Assembly: GCA_025201375.1 (NCBI GenBank)
Contig: JAIWZP010000023.1
Location: 310,001 to 374,000, forward strand
From: Gongronella butleri
Taxonomy: Eukaryota > Mucoromycota > Mucoromycetes > Mucorales > Cunninghamellaceae
Length of the DNA stretch: 64,000 nucleotides
Reading direction: 5' to 3'
Shown: positions 34,007 to 47,801 of the stretch, piece after piece
Layout of the letters: every line of letters begins with the position of its first letter
Position numbering within the stretch: position 1 is the stretch's first letter
Translations under genes and position numbers: made by a program
Notes under the pieces: model-generated
The model's database searches: none
What the model saw: only the letters and a program-made list of their open reading frames with translations
Told to the model about the DNA's origin: nothing

Positions 34007-34761
34007 ATGAACCTGGCGACCGAACTCTTGTACAGCATTCTTTCGTATGTGGAGGGCGATCAGCCGACCCTGGTGCAGCTGAGCCGCGTGTCGCGCTCAT
34101 GGAACAAGGCCGCCACCGTCTACCTTTATAAACAGCCGTCAATTCACCTGTACAGCCAGTTGCTGGCCTTGGCCCGCGCCCCACACCTCCACCTGATCAA
34201 GACACTCAATATGCAAATGATACCCCATCGATGGCGCCTCAACATGGGCGATGCTCTGCTGCCAATTCTTGCCCATGCCATCAACATCACCGATTTGGAC
34301 CTCGCCCTTTGCAATCAGCTGTAAATGGCGCTGCATGTTACAAGAGGTTGTCGCTCACTCTTTTTTTTTACGACTGCAGTCACATGACACGCATTCAGGA
34401 GGCAACTATCCACCTTCCGCTTGAATCTCTGTCACTGCACGGCCTGGGCCATCAGGTCACCGATGCAATTATTGACCGGTGGGTGACAGACCACCCGCAC
34501 TTGCTCAAGCTCGATGTGTCTGCGTGCCAAATCACCGACGAGTCCATCTATACCATAGCTGCGCACTGCCTGCAGCTCGAGCACCTCGATGTCTCGGCGT
34601 GCGAGGCCATTTCCGAGGACGGCATACTTCATCTCACGCGCCGCTGCGCACACATTCGCTACATTAACATCAAAGACTGCTTCAACGTCGTGCCCCAAGA
34701 GGACGGCGAGCTAGACCACGCTCTTTTTGACAATGACGACGATGGCTGGGAAACCGAATAG
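34007..34761 (+). CDS. F-box and leucine-rich-repeat protein (AMN1/FBXL-like)
   Basis: Likely substrate adaptor of an SCF ubiquitin ligase. Two exons (34007-34320, 34380-34761), 231 residues. An F-box occupies about residues 2-45 (LATELLYSILSYV ... LVQLSRVSRSWNKAA). Irregular leucine-rich repeats of the Cys-containing FBXL/AMN1 type follow, for example LLKLDVSACQITDESI and LEHLDVSACEAISEDGI, ending with the acidic tail DNDDDGWETE. An in-frame upstream GTG region exists, but the first ATG (34007) fits the F-box start. Target proteins are not predictable. Its partner in the divergent pair, Npl4, also serves ubiquitin-dependent degradation. Confidence 0.85.
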
Positions 34762-35239
34762 ACTTTAGCAATCCATTCTTCAAATATGATACATTTCAAA
34801 ATCATAAAAAAAACCCGTTTGCCGATACCAATTCCCATTCCTTTAGATTTCATTCAGCCTCAAGTCCAAACAAACGAAAAAAAAAATTGCATTTGCTCCA
34901 TGTTTGCCGTACGCAGTCCAGAAATGCGTGCAAATGGAAAAAAGTCGAAAATCATGCACTTTTGCCATACAATTCTCTTGTTTGTACTGTAACTATTGGT
35001 GAGAGCGTCGCTACAATGATGCAGTATCATATCCTTCATACTGTATGTCTTGACTCTTTTTTAAAAGAATATCGATCGGCCAGTGCCTGATGAAATAATG
35101 CAAAAAGGCACGACTTTACAGTATAATTTTTGAGGTTTTACAGTATGATACGCACTCACGCAAATGTGGTTTTGATCTGTCCATTTTTTAACCTCAGTGG
35201 ACACAGCCTGAAGCACGCTGTTACTTGAATTGCTGCAAT

Positions 35240-36600
35240 ATGATAAAGTAGCACGCTACACATCACTTAAATAGACACATTTGCCATTGGAAAACGAAAA
35301 GGCGTGTTTTCCGGAATTTGACGGCTTGTTGTGCCTCCAGAAATTTTTTTACAGTCTGTCTGCCCACAGATGATGATAAAAGTCGCGCGACGAGATGAAC
35401 AATTGCCCAGTGCTCGAGATGGAGGATCCGCCCGCCGATTTTTTTTCAACCCGCAAATTCCAAAAACGATAAATTTGTCCTATTTTGTTTTTATCTCGCC
35501 ATCTGCTTGGTCAACCCCGCTCAAAAATACCTGCATTGCATTCAGCGCAAAATTTGCAACAAAAAAGCTTAAACCCCGAAAGCGCTGCAACCACTTTTGA
35601 AAAATTCAGGGGTCACTCAGGGGTCACAAATTTCAATCTCAGAAAATGCCAAACTCGGGAAATTTCGAACTCCGATTGATCAATGCATCCCAAGTAGGTA
35701 ACCCCGACCATTTGCTATTGGCAGAAGACAAAATGCCAGGTTGCCCCAACGTAGGAAAAATGTGAAGTCCAAAGAGTGACGCATGAACGGCGATCGACTG
35801 AGAAAAGTGCCTATTTTGGCCAAGATTTTTTGCAAAAATTTAAGGTTTGACACTTCCAAATTAAGGTGCGTAAATTGCATGGAATTTTTCTTTCTGTATT
35901 TTTTTTGCAGGTTTTTGTGCGCTGTAGGTAGAGTGGGCTGCAAGTTGTGAAATGACCGATGCAAAAAGTTAAAACCCAAGCTAGCGCCCCGCTCCAAGTC
36001 ATCCCATTAGATGCTTTGCCCCCCTGTTTTTTATTACAGTAAATCTGAAATAAAAATCGAGGGTTGATGACTAGACGGTTGTCGAGCAAATCGTCATTGA
36101 AAAAATCGTCATTGAAATTTTTGTTGAAAAAGTGTAGTATTTCCTCCGCCAGTTTCGATCAGACCGCCGTGAAATTTATTTCATTCGGTGCAGATTCAGC
36201 AGCAGCAAGATTTGACACATTAAAAGCATCGTTGGTTATTTTTCCAGTTGTCGAGCGAGAAAAGCAAGTTTGAAAATTGATCCAATAATGTTTGAGCGAC
36301 TTTTGCAAGCGGGCAAAGTTCATCCATCGGGCAAGCAAACAATCAGGAAATGACAACCGAGTGCGTATCTTTCGATCGGTGTCAGCTCACGGCGATCCAC
36401 AAAATATTTTGAGAGACTCGTGCCGGATTATTTGTGGAAATGTCAGAATTTTGGATTCATCTGCACAATGACTCGGTCGGCTCCTTCTGGTTTGAACGTG
36501 TTTTCAAAAAGAGTCGCGACGGTAAAACATTACAGTACTACAGTATGATATGTGTAGATTTTGGGTCACCCAACTATTATGATGGTTTATGGCATTTACT
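35240..36600 (+). repeat. Dispersed repeat family R1, copy B
   Basis: Partner of 3,600-5,640 in the same orientation and order of landmarks, lacking copy A's LTR-like insert. Both copies are AT-rich, without shared open frames, and both adjoin clusters of TACAGTA motifs. Confidence 0.75.
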
Positions 36601-37000
36601 GTAATTCTGCATTTGTAAAAATGTCGAGATTTCGACGAATTCATTTGCAAAAAAACGATCCAGTCAATCTTGGGTTTCCTGTTGTGTTGTTGAATAAGGC
36701 GCGGCGAAATAGTCTAAGGGCAAAGGTTGGGAGGCAGTCGATTCACGATTTGTGTTGGTCATCCATGGATTTGTGCCAATTCTTGAAAACGGCGCATGCC
36801 ACGAAAACGGCCCGATCAACGTCTGGTTTTTTTAATTTTTTTTCAAAGAGAGACGCTGAAAAAGCCAACAAGTGTCGAAGTTTGACGATGATGATCGAAT
36901 CATGATTTTACGTACCGCGAAATGAATTTTACAAAAACGCGCTACTATCATACAGTATAGCCAAATTTTCAGCAATAATGCAGTGCTCCCCGACAACCCA

Positions 37001-38110
37001 CATGAGATTTCTCGCGACTGAGAGATCCGATTCGCGAAAAAATTAACACCGTTGAAGTTTGAAGAATAGGGTATACAGTACCATTATGATAACTGGTCCA
37101 AATTTGGGACCCGATGAGCAAGTTTCTGATGAAGCAGCGTCAGTTTCACAGGCGTAGTAATAAAGGGGGCAAAATCAGTACCATTTGGTCTCGTACCACG
37201 GCAACGGCTGACGGCCTCGACACGTGAGGCACCTCAAATGAATTAGCGGGCAAACGCGGTAAAAGCGCTTGTGGTTTTGGGACATCGCATCGTGTTCTTG
37301 GCGAGTTACCATTGAAGGGTCGTTTTGAACCTGTGTTGGCCCTGATTTTACGCAATATCCGCTTTCTCATTATTGAGTGATCCAATCTCTGGAAAAACTT
37401 GATGTCGTTGTATTTTTGAGTCGGGTGTCCACTGGTTTAAATTTGGAGCCATATGGTCAGTTTCATCGGGAGAAACGCGTAAAATATTTTTTGCGCTGGG
37501 TATGATATTCACTAGCAAACACGAATCTCGAGATTTCTCAGGACTGAGTGATCCGCTTCGCGAAAAAAATCAACACTGCTGGAGAATTGGGTTAACCATC
37601 AACTGGTCCAAATTTGGGACTTCATGAGCAAGTTTCTAACGAAGCGACAGTTTCATTGGCGTAAAGGGGGTACGGTCAGCAACATTTGGTCTCGTACAGC
37701 GGCAACGGCTGAGCGCCCCGACGTGTGAGACATCTCAAATGATTCGGCGGGCAAACGCGGTAAAAGCGCTTGTGGTTTGGGGATATCGCTTCACGTTTTC
37801 GGCGAGTTAGCCTTGAGGGGTCGTTTTGATTTTGGTTTGGCCCTAATTTTATGAAAAATGAATGTTCTCAGAACTGCCTGATCCGACCTCTGAAAAAGGT
37901 TAACATCATCGGCTTTTTGCGATCAGCAACCTCTACCTCAAATATAGGACCCGATGAACAAGATCCGGAGGACGCGCCCAGCCAAAGTGCGGTAAGGATT
38001 AGTCCATTTTGGAAACGTACGCGACAACGGCCCAGCGTATTGACGCGCGAGTCATCTCAAATGAATCAGTGGCCGAACGCGGTAAAAGCGCTTGTGGTTT
38101 GAAGAGATCA
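37001..38110 (+). repeat. Degenerate tandem array R3, four units
   Basis: Unit starts are recognised by a shared block (TTCTC..GACTGAGxGATCC then CGAAAAAA.TNAACA) at about 37,006, 37,362, 37,531 and 37,864. Full units are about 330-360 bp; unit 2 is cut to about 170 bp. A 25-bp core is identical in units 1, 3 and 4 at 37253-37277, 37754-37778 and 38076-38100, with the palindromic centre AAAAGCGCTT. Other blocks differ much more. Confidence 0.8.
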
Positions 38111-38632
38111 CATTGAGATCTCGGCGAATTGGTGTGAAATGACTCCGAGAACTCGCATTTTCGATATTGGATTGGTAGACCCGATACTCGTTCGGCTCTG
38201 CGTGGTCTGTTCACATGCACAAACTTAAGCTTCCGCAAGCGTGAAAAAAAATCTCTCAGTATCTCAGCAAATGCCCGAGAAAATGCACAAAAGCACGATC
38301 CGTATTTGGCTGCAATACAAGATCACGTCTCATTCGCGTCTCGATGACGCCTTGTTTCATTCTTATCAATTGCTCTGCCAATGAATTTGCAGGCACTCTG
38401 CTCTGTGGTGGGCATCGACGATTCCTTTTTTTTTTTTTTTTTTTTTACTTGGTTGACAACGAAGATGACGAGAAACTGCCTTTGTACGATGAAAATAGGG
38501 ATTGAAAGGCATTGGATGCATTGAGGACCAGCATTGCGTGCGGTGCGTGTCGTGCAGCGCGCGTTTGGCGGGTTGTCACTTTATTTTGCATGATGAAGAG
38601 GCGCGTCTTTTTGCTGCAAAAGCCAATGGGTG

Positions 38633-38697
38633 GAACCCTTGGGCAAAGGGTGTGAAACCCATTGGCCAATCACAAAAAAGGCTGAGACGGGGCCAAT
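38633..38697 (+). promoter_or_regulatory. Four CCAAT pentamers upstream of the NF-YC gene
   Basis: CCAAT at 38633-38637, the palindrome ATTGGCCAAT at 38661-38670 (one site on each strand) and CCAATCAG at 38693-38700, 140-210 bp before the start of Hap5/NF-YC. CCAATCA/G is the preferred NF-Y/Hap recognition sequence. Confidence 0.6.
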
Positions 38698-38840
38698 CAG
38701 GGTGCGGTCAGGCCCATACCGCGATTTTTTTTTTCTTTGTTCTTTGTGTGTGTCTTTTTTTGCTCGCATTTTTTTTGTTTGGTTTTCTTTCTTTCCTCAC
38801 TTTTTTTTTTTCTGCCTTTCTTGCACACGTTTCGAAAAGT

Positions 38841-40073
38841 ATGGCCAGCAACACGGACCCTCACTACCACCATCAGCAGGCAGGCAACCCTGTGATGAGC
38901 GCGGCGGCGGCGGCGGCGGCCGCCGGCGTCTCCGGCAGCAGCACCGCGCCTGGCGGCCACCCTGTCTTTGATCTCAGCAAGTTCTGGCAGGAGCAAATGA
39001 CGCTGGTGGACACCACCGAGCCCGACTTTAAGAACCATCCGCTGCCGTTGGCGCGTATCAAGAAGGTCATGAAGACCGATCAAGATGTCAAGGTACAATA
39101 CCACGTCGTTTTTTCTTTTTTTTTCCCCGCTTTTTTTTAGCGCGTGCTCCACGTTGTTTGTTTGGTCCTCACCCACGTTTCTATTTTCACTTAGATGATC
39201 AGCGCCGAGGTATGGCCAAGCAACGCGAACGACCGCTGGAATGGCGAATTCGACGCGTTTATTTAGTCAATTCGTTCTTTTTTTTTTTCATTTATCATAG
39301 GCGCCTATTCTGTTTGCTAAAGGCTGCGAAATCTTTATCACCGAATTGACGAAGCGCGCATGGTAAGAAGAGCACTTTTTTTACATCGCTCTGACTGGCT
39401 GGCTTGGCGTTGTCCATGTGACTTGAACTTTTTTATATATTTTTCTAGGGTGCATGCGGAGGAGAACAAGCGACGAACGCTCCAAAGGTCGGATATTGCC
39501 ACCGCCATCTCCAAAACGGATATGTGCGACTTTTTGATCGACATTGTGCCCCGCGAGGAAGCTTCCAAGGTATAAAATGAAGGAATTGGGCGCGGAATGC
39601 GGCGCGCGCAAGCGCAAAAAAGGACAGTGGGCATGCATTGGCAAAAGTGCTCAATGGTTTTTTTCTTTTCACGCAGGCGGCGGCGTCCTCCGTATATGAC
39701 CAGCAGCAAAATTATGCCAATTACTACCAACAACAGACCGGCTTGCCTGGCTACCCTCCTCATGGCCAAGTTCCCCAGCAGCAGATGGATCCCGCCTATT
39801 ATCCGTCGATCTCACAGGTAAAGTCCCTTTCTTTTTTTTCGCTAGTTTTGACGCGTCTGACGCGCTCTTTTTTAATCATTTTAGCTGACACCTGAGCAAG
39901 TGCAGCAATATCAATTGCAGCTTCAACAGTTTGCGGCAGCGCAAGCACAGCAGCCCCAGCAACAACCACAATCATCGCAGCAGGCTGCCCAGGCGCAAGG
40001 CCAGCAACACTTTGGCCAGGGCCAACCGGGCGCAGGTCCTGGTGCGTCAAGACAGGATGATAGCCACGAGTAG
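38841..40073 (+). CDS. HAP5: Hap5/NF-YC, CCAAT-binding factor subunit
   Basis: Histone-fold subunit that pairs with Hap3/NF-YB and joins Hap2/NF-YA to bind CCAAT. Six exons (38841-39092, 39195-39209, 39301-39362, 39449-39569, 39677-39817, 39885-40073) give 259 residues. Exon 2 is only 15 nt and encodes MISAE, an invariant part of the fold. Before the fold is [35 protein letters not shown], the fungal type of entry. It continues [38 protein letters not shown] and [10 protein letters not shown]. The start has a poly-Ala run, the end a Gln-rich tail of about 90 residues, typical of NF-YC activation regions. Four CCAAT pentamers lie just upstream. Confidence 0.97.
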
Positions 40074-40264
40074 ACGGCAGCGTCTCGGCTTTCCAATTCG
40101 TCTTTTTCTATCTTTTTATCACTTTTTCACGTTGACCCTCTTCTTTTTTTTCTTCCCTGTATTTCCTAAACTGAATAAATGGTGACGATTTTCATGCCTC
40201 GTTTAGCATTGCTTTGCTTCATGGTTTGAGTGGGCAATGACATCCAATGCAATGATCGATTGCG

Positions 40265-40298
<34 letters not shown>

Positions 40299-40634
40299 TG
40301 CATCGGCGTCCTGAACACTTGGTCAATCAGCGCAATTGCCTGCTGGGTGCTGTTTGGAGATTCTCGCTCACTATGGAGGCATGATCTGGGCCCAATTGGC
40401 TTTCCATGACATGCATCGCGATGCCATTCAGTGTCTTGTCTCAAGCTATGCAAAATAAATTGCTCGCAAGATTGGCGAGCTGAAGGAAAGATTTTGTCGC
40501 TCGATGATCAAGAACAATCTGCAGTGAATTCGGACAAGGCGCTTTTCATTGGTCTGTCAAAAGATCGCAGCAGGTCAGCATTGAATTCTAGCTGCTCTTG
40601 CCTATTTTTTTTTTTTTTCTTTTTGCTTTACTTC
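40074..40634. other. Intergenic with a 32-T homopolymer
   Basis: 560 bp between two plus-strand genes. It contains the longest homopolymer of the window, 32 T at 40266-40297. Otherwise nothing identifiable. Confidence 0.5.
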
Positions 40635-41977
40635 ATGACGACCCAGCCTGCCGATCCTTACAGCAATTTGCTGTATTACAATTTTGCGTCCATACACTAC
40701 TTTCGCCACGCGAGCTCTATGCTGGATCTGTATGTTTTCTCGTTTGAACACCTCCCATGAAGCGCCTCGCCGTCAATCAGCTTATATTTTATTCGTTTTT
40801 TCCCTCGTTTTAGGCCTGTACGGACGACTGGCACGGCTATCTACTATTACCACCGGTTCCACGACTTTATGTCCACGCACCAGGGCAACATAAATCCTCG
40901 AAATGGCCAGCAAGTCGACGCGGCGCTCCCTTTACGCGAGAACGAGGAGGTAAATGGCATAATGAGCCCGATTTTGCGCTGAATCGCCCGTGTTTTTTTT
41001 TATTGTGCATCCAGCTTTTGACGACAACGTGCCTGCTGCTGGCTTGCAAGGCGACAGAGATGCCCAGAAAAGTGCGCGATCTGGTCAATGTGGGATATCG
41101 CTATTATCATCCCGAGGAACAGCTGCTAAACGCGGATGAGGTAATATCTTTATGAGCAATTGACGTGTATCCGTCTCACTCGGCTCTGATCCAATGATTG
41201 TAGGTGTACTTTCAAATGCGCACGTCGTTGACAACTTGCGAAATGATCCTTGTACGCGCATTGGACTGCAATCTCGAGATTGAGCTGCCTTTTGCCTGCT
41301 GTTTAAACGTGCTGCGCGCCATGGGTGCCGTCTCCTTTTACAAAGATACCAAGAAACAGGCCCATCATCTGCAAAAGGACGTGTGGAAACAGATGGAACA
41401 GAGTAAGAAAGAAGAAACAAAAAGGGCGAAAACGTTAAAAAAAAAAGGCGGCTCACACACGTCATTTTCGTTTGTAGACATGCCTCATGAGTTTAACGTG
41501 ATTGCACGCCTGGCGTGGCTCTTTTTGTGGGACAGCCTCGCGTCGCCACGGATCGTCCTCACGCACAAGACACATGAGATCGCGCTTGGCAGCCTATATC
41601 TGGCTTTGCGCATGACCGGTGCCAACCTTGACATGTCCATGACCGAGGTAAAAAGCGTGGCGCGTCGTCAATTTGCCTAGCTCACCTGGATTTTTCATTT
41701 TTTTTTTTTTTTGGGCACGCAGTGGGTCGATCAATGGGGCGCCGCCGAAAATGTGTCTGTACAATCCGTACGAGGTGAGTATCTGTGATGCTTGCTAGCA
41801 ATTATATGTGGCTCATGCGGTCTTTTGTTCCTAGATGTCATTCAATCGCTCATGGAGCTGCACGATGACGGCGTGCAATACGTGGCAGATCACAAAAAGG
41901 ACGCTGAGCTGTTAAATAGATCCTCAAGCAGCGATTCCGCCATAGATCCCCATTCCCCTACATCTCCTCAGGAATAA
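40635..41977 (+). CDS. Cyclin Q (CCNQ/FAM58)-like cyclin
   Basis: Seven exons (40635-40729, 40814-40949, 41015-41140, 41204-41402, 41478-41647, 41723-41774, 41835-41977) give 306 residues. The cyclin box has LPVRTTGTAIYYYHRFHDFM at about residues 32-51, LLACKATEMPRKVRDLVNVGYRYY and CEMILVRALDCNLEIELPF. The second box has ARLAWLFLWDSL and GSLYLALRMTG. The NVGYRYYHPEEQLLNADE stretch resembles CCNQ, the activator of CDK10, more than cyclins K, L or H. A long gap (NINPRNGQQVDAAL) between the box helices is not usual. The C-terminus is Ser-rich. Yeasts lack CCNQ. Cyclin K/L identity is possible but less likely. No CDK10 gene is in this window. Confidence 0.8.
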
Positions 41978-44234
41978 AAAAAACAAGCAGGGCAATTTTT
42001 GATGAACCTAGAAGCATGGTCAATGCGACGCGTGCAAAAAAAAGAGGCGTTGGAAACCAAATTTCAGTCTTTTTTCGGTTTTTTTTGTGTCGCGCATTAA
42101 TTCTTGGATGTTGCCAAGGCATATCACCATGCATAGACTGCAATCGTGACGGTTTCCATGTTTCATTGCCTCCACGGTGGCCATTGGGCTGAAAATGGGG
42201 GCCATCTAGCGTGTGGAACTTTTTAGGGATGCACACGCCGTGGAGTCACCGTCGCAATTCCAGATCAAGTTGAAACGGTGTTCTGAGATCTCGTTCATCT
42301 CGTCAGCTTACCCACGGGTTGCCAGATCATGTACACAGATGTTGCCACGACGAAATTTGCTAATTTCTGAGAAAAAAAAGCGAAATATCGACAACCAGCT
42401 CAACGATCTCCATTTTTGATGTGCATCACGCGATTTGCCAGTGACTAACGAACCAGCGGGCCGCCCGGGATGGCAATTTCTTCGCGAAGTCGGCAAGTGT
42501 ACTACCAAGGGTGCATTTTGGTCAATTCACGACGCTGTGTCGTAAGGCCATGTCGATCGATCGTGTGGAAACCCAGATATTGTTTGAGTTGGTACCTCAA
42601 ACTTCACGCCCTTCAATGTCTTGGACGGTTTGCACAATCATCTATCAAGGGAAACTCGCGTAATTCGTCTTTTGCGGCAAATTTTATAGGCAACTTGTCG
42701 ACTTTTGGCATTTTGAAGCTCCGAAACGCGTGCAGACGTGACAGGACAGCCGGAAAACCCGAATAGGTCTCAAGTTGCGGCCGGCAAAAGCCATAGGGTC
42801 GCGCCACGTGCAAATCAAGATTTTGTCGTGAAAAGCATCTGATCCAAAAAGTTGAAAATCAGGTCTCCAGAATGAGGCCAAACTTGCACACAATAGCAAC
42901 CGTATGGGGAAACGAACAAGAATGCCAAAAAAGAGGGCAGTCCATTAGATGGCTCGCGAGCAATGAGCGATTTTAGCTCAAATTTCAATCGCGAATTGCG
43001 CGGGAAAAACGCGCTCATAGAGCCGCGCCGACACGTCCATCGACAAGAGGAGCTCCAGGTGCATGCGTGATGTGGAGCTGGCGCGTGAAATCCGACTTTT
43101 GACGTGGTTTTTCATGCGTTCAAGTTCGCCAGCCATTCTTAAAACGTGTGCAGTCCGCCTAAATCTATTTATTTTCAGCGATCACCAATAACCACAAACG
43201 CGCCCGTTTGTGTTCTTTCTGCTGATTCGTGTTTCAAGTCATAGGGATCATTTTTCGCCGAGGTAGCCTTGACACGAAAAATCGAGCCAATTTTCATTTT
43301 TCTCCAGAACCAGTTAATGCACCCCTCGTTTTTATTTCGTATTCATCGGTGCCAAGTGGGTGCTTACCACACGTGTGAATGGGGTGGCGATCTGAGGACC
43401 CAAATTTCACATCTGGAAAATTGATGACTGTACTCCTTGGAAATTTGGCAATTTTCGAAAACGGTGATGGCACGTCACCCAGTGGCCGCAGCGCCACCGG
43501 GGTGGGCTCATTTGCAAGAGGAAAGTTGGGAGCGCCTGGTCAAAGGATCATTTTACTAGTAGCTCGTGAATCCGTAGACAAACGACAAAAAAAACGTTAA
43601 AAAAGCTTCCCACTATTATCTAGGCAATCTCTTTATGCTACTTCGTTTGCTTTTTTTTTGTTGAGCAGCATGCAAGTACGTGAACATAAACCCAAACTCC
43701 AGCAGCACGCTTGTGCATATCGACTCTAGAAGGATTAGCCAATGGATGAAAGCAAAACATCCTATTCGAGTTTTGCTGGCGGTCCATTGATCCGATCTCT
43801 ATCCACACTTGTCATCCGTGGAACAGCGATGCAAGAATGGCATGTGTCAAATTTCGTATGCTTTTGCCCATTCCGCAAGCCGATGTTCATGGTAAACTTG
43901 CTTTTAGACGCCTTTTTTTGCACGTGTACAAGAAACGATGGCATGTCGTATTCTGCACGCTGTTTATTTGGGGACGCGCATCGCGTTGGCGCGTTCGTGA
44001 CGCGTGCAGACGGTGCGCTTTCTATTATTTTGGCACGTTAAATAATAAATGATCAACATGAGCTTGGTTTTTATTACTTCAGCGTGTGCTGGGACAATTT
44101 TGGATATTTTTCATTGTATGATACGAAGAGGGGGACAATTGTGATGAAAAAGAGCAAAGAGTGAGTGTGTGGTAAAGAATGGGGGAGGATGCATTTTCGC
44201 GGGGAAGAGAAAGAATTAAAAAAAAAAGGGGAGT
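41978..44234. other. Gene-poor interval with an inverted R2 fragment
   Basis: 2.25 kb between the cyclin and Dbp2 genes. The middle is the inverted R2 repeat fragment. Other open frames up to about 100 codons have no family likeness. Confidence 0.5.
42820..43560 (-). repeat. Dispersed repeat family R2, copy 3 (inverted fragment)
   Basis: The reverse strand matches the repeat at 20,300-21,000. Landmarks are CAAATGAGCCCACCC (rc, about 43513-43527), CGAGGGGTGCATTAAC (rc, near 43320), the phrase GGGCTGCCCTCTTTTTTGGC-like block near 42930, and the AAACCACGTCAAAAGTCGGA block near 43098 read on the minus strand. No GNAT sequence lies beside it, so the repeat moves or spreads independently of the gene. 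Confidence 0.65.
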
Positions 44235-47165
<2,931 letters not shown>

Positions 47166-47325
47166 CTTGAACGATAAAGAAAAAAAAAAAAAAAGGAAAA
47201 AGGAAAAACAAGGAAAGAAAAAGAGAGACAGAAAAAAAAAGGAGAAAAATTTTCCACCATTCCTTTTATTCATTGGTTTCAAATTCCGCCGGCTGCGATC
47301 ATTGGTAAGCCCCCAAAGTGTGATT

Positions 47326-47608
47326 TCATGAGGATTTTGGCTTGGCTTGCTCGTATTGCTTGGATTTGACCTCATCCACTTGCTTGGCCTTGTAATCAAA
47401 ATACAGGTACGCCGCCACAATGACACCAATGCCATACCAGAACCACTCGTTGCTAATAGCAAAAAAAAAAAAAAAAATAGAAAAAGAAAAAAAAAAGAAA
47501 AAAACAGCAGAAAAAAAAAACGAGTCAGTCTTGGAAAACGAACAGAAATGCAGAGCTCAAGGGGCTGAAAAGGTCTCAGTGTGGTTGTCAAGCGACATAC
47601 ATGACCAT
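47326..47608 (-). CDS. Predicted 44-residue single-pass membrane microprotein
   Basis: Two exons: 47608-47601 (8 nt: ATG, GTC, AT) with a perfect GTATGT donor, and 47452-47326 with an ATTAG acceptor. The product starts MVINEWFWYGIGVIVAAYLY, a probable membrane helix of about 17-20 residues (7-21), and ends with a charged tail, FDYKAKQVDEVKSKQYEQAK then PKSS. The type is like small subunits or assembly factors of mitochondrial or ER membrane complexes, but no named family was recognised. It lies between Dbp2 (160 bp downstream) and the divergent transporter gene (194 bp). Evidence for reality: splice signals, Trp/Tyr-flanked helix, sensible composition. Evidence lacking: homologues. Confidence 0.55.
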
Positions 47609-47801
47609 AGGAGATGTTGAAAAAGAGGACAGGGACAAGGGGGGTATGAACAGCTTGCTGTTTGACAGGACAAAGAAGGAAAAGAAGGGCGAAATCTTGA
47701 ATTGGCGCGTGATTCCGCCTTATGAGGAGCGCCCAGGGGCCAATTGGCGTTCTTTTTTTTCTTCTTCTCTTTTTCTTCCTCTTTTTTTTTTTTTTTTTTG
47801 T

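Larger units (their letters stand above)
34762..38840. other. Second gene-free repeat island
   Basis: A 4.1 kb interval without a convincing gene. It holds R1 copy B (35,240-36,600), further TACTGTA/TACAGTA motifs (34,980-37,080), a degenerate tandem array (37,001-38,110), a 22-T tract near 38,427, and finally the CCAAT-rich promoter of the NF-YC gene. Confidence 0.6.

Noticed and set aside
43742..44041. 99-codon plus-strand frame
   Set aside because: No family likeness or splice support; lies next to a worn repeat.
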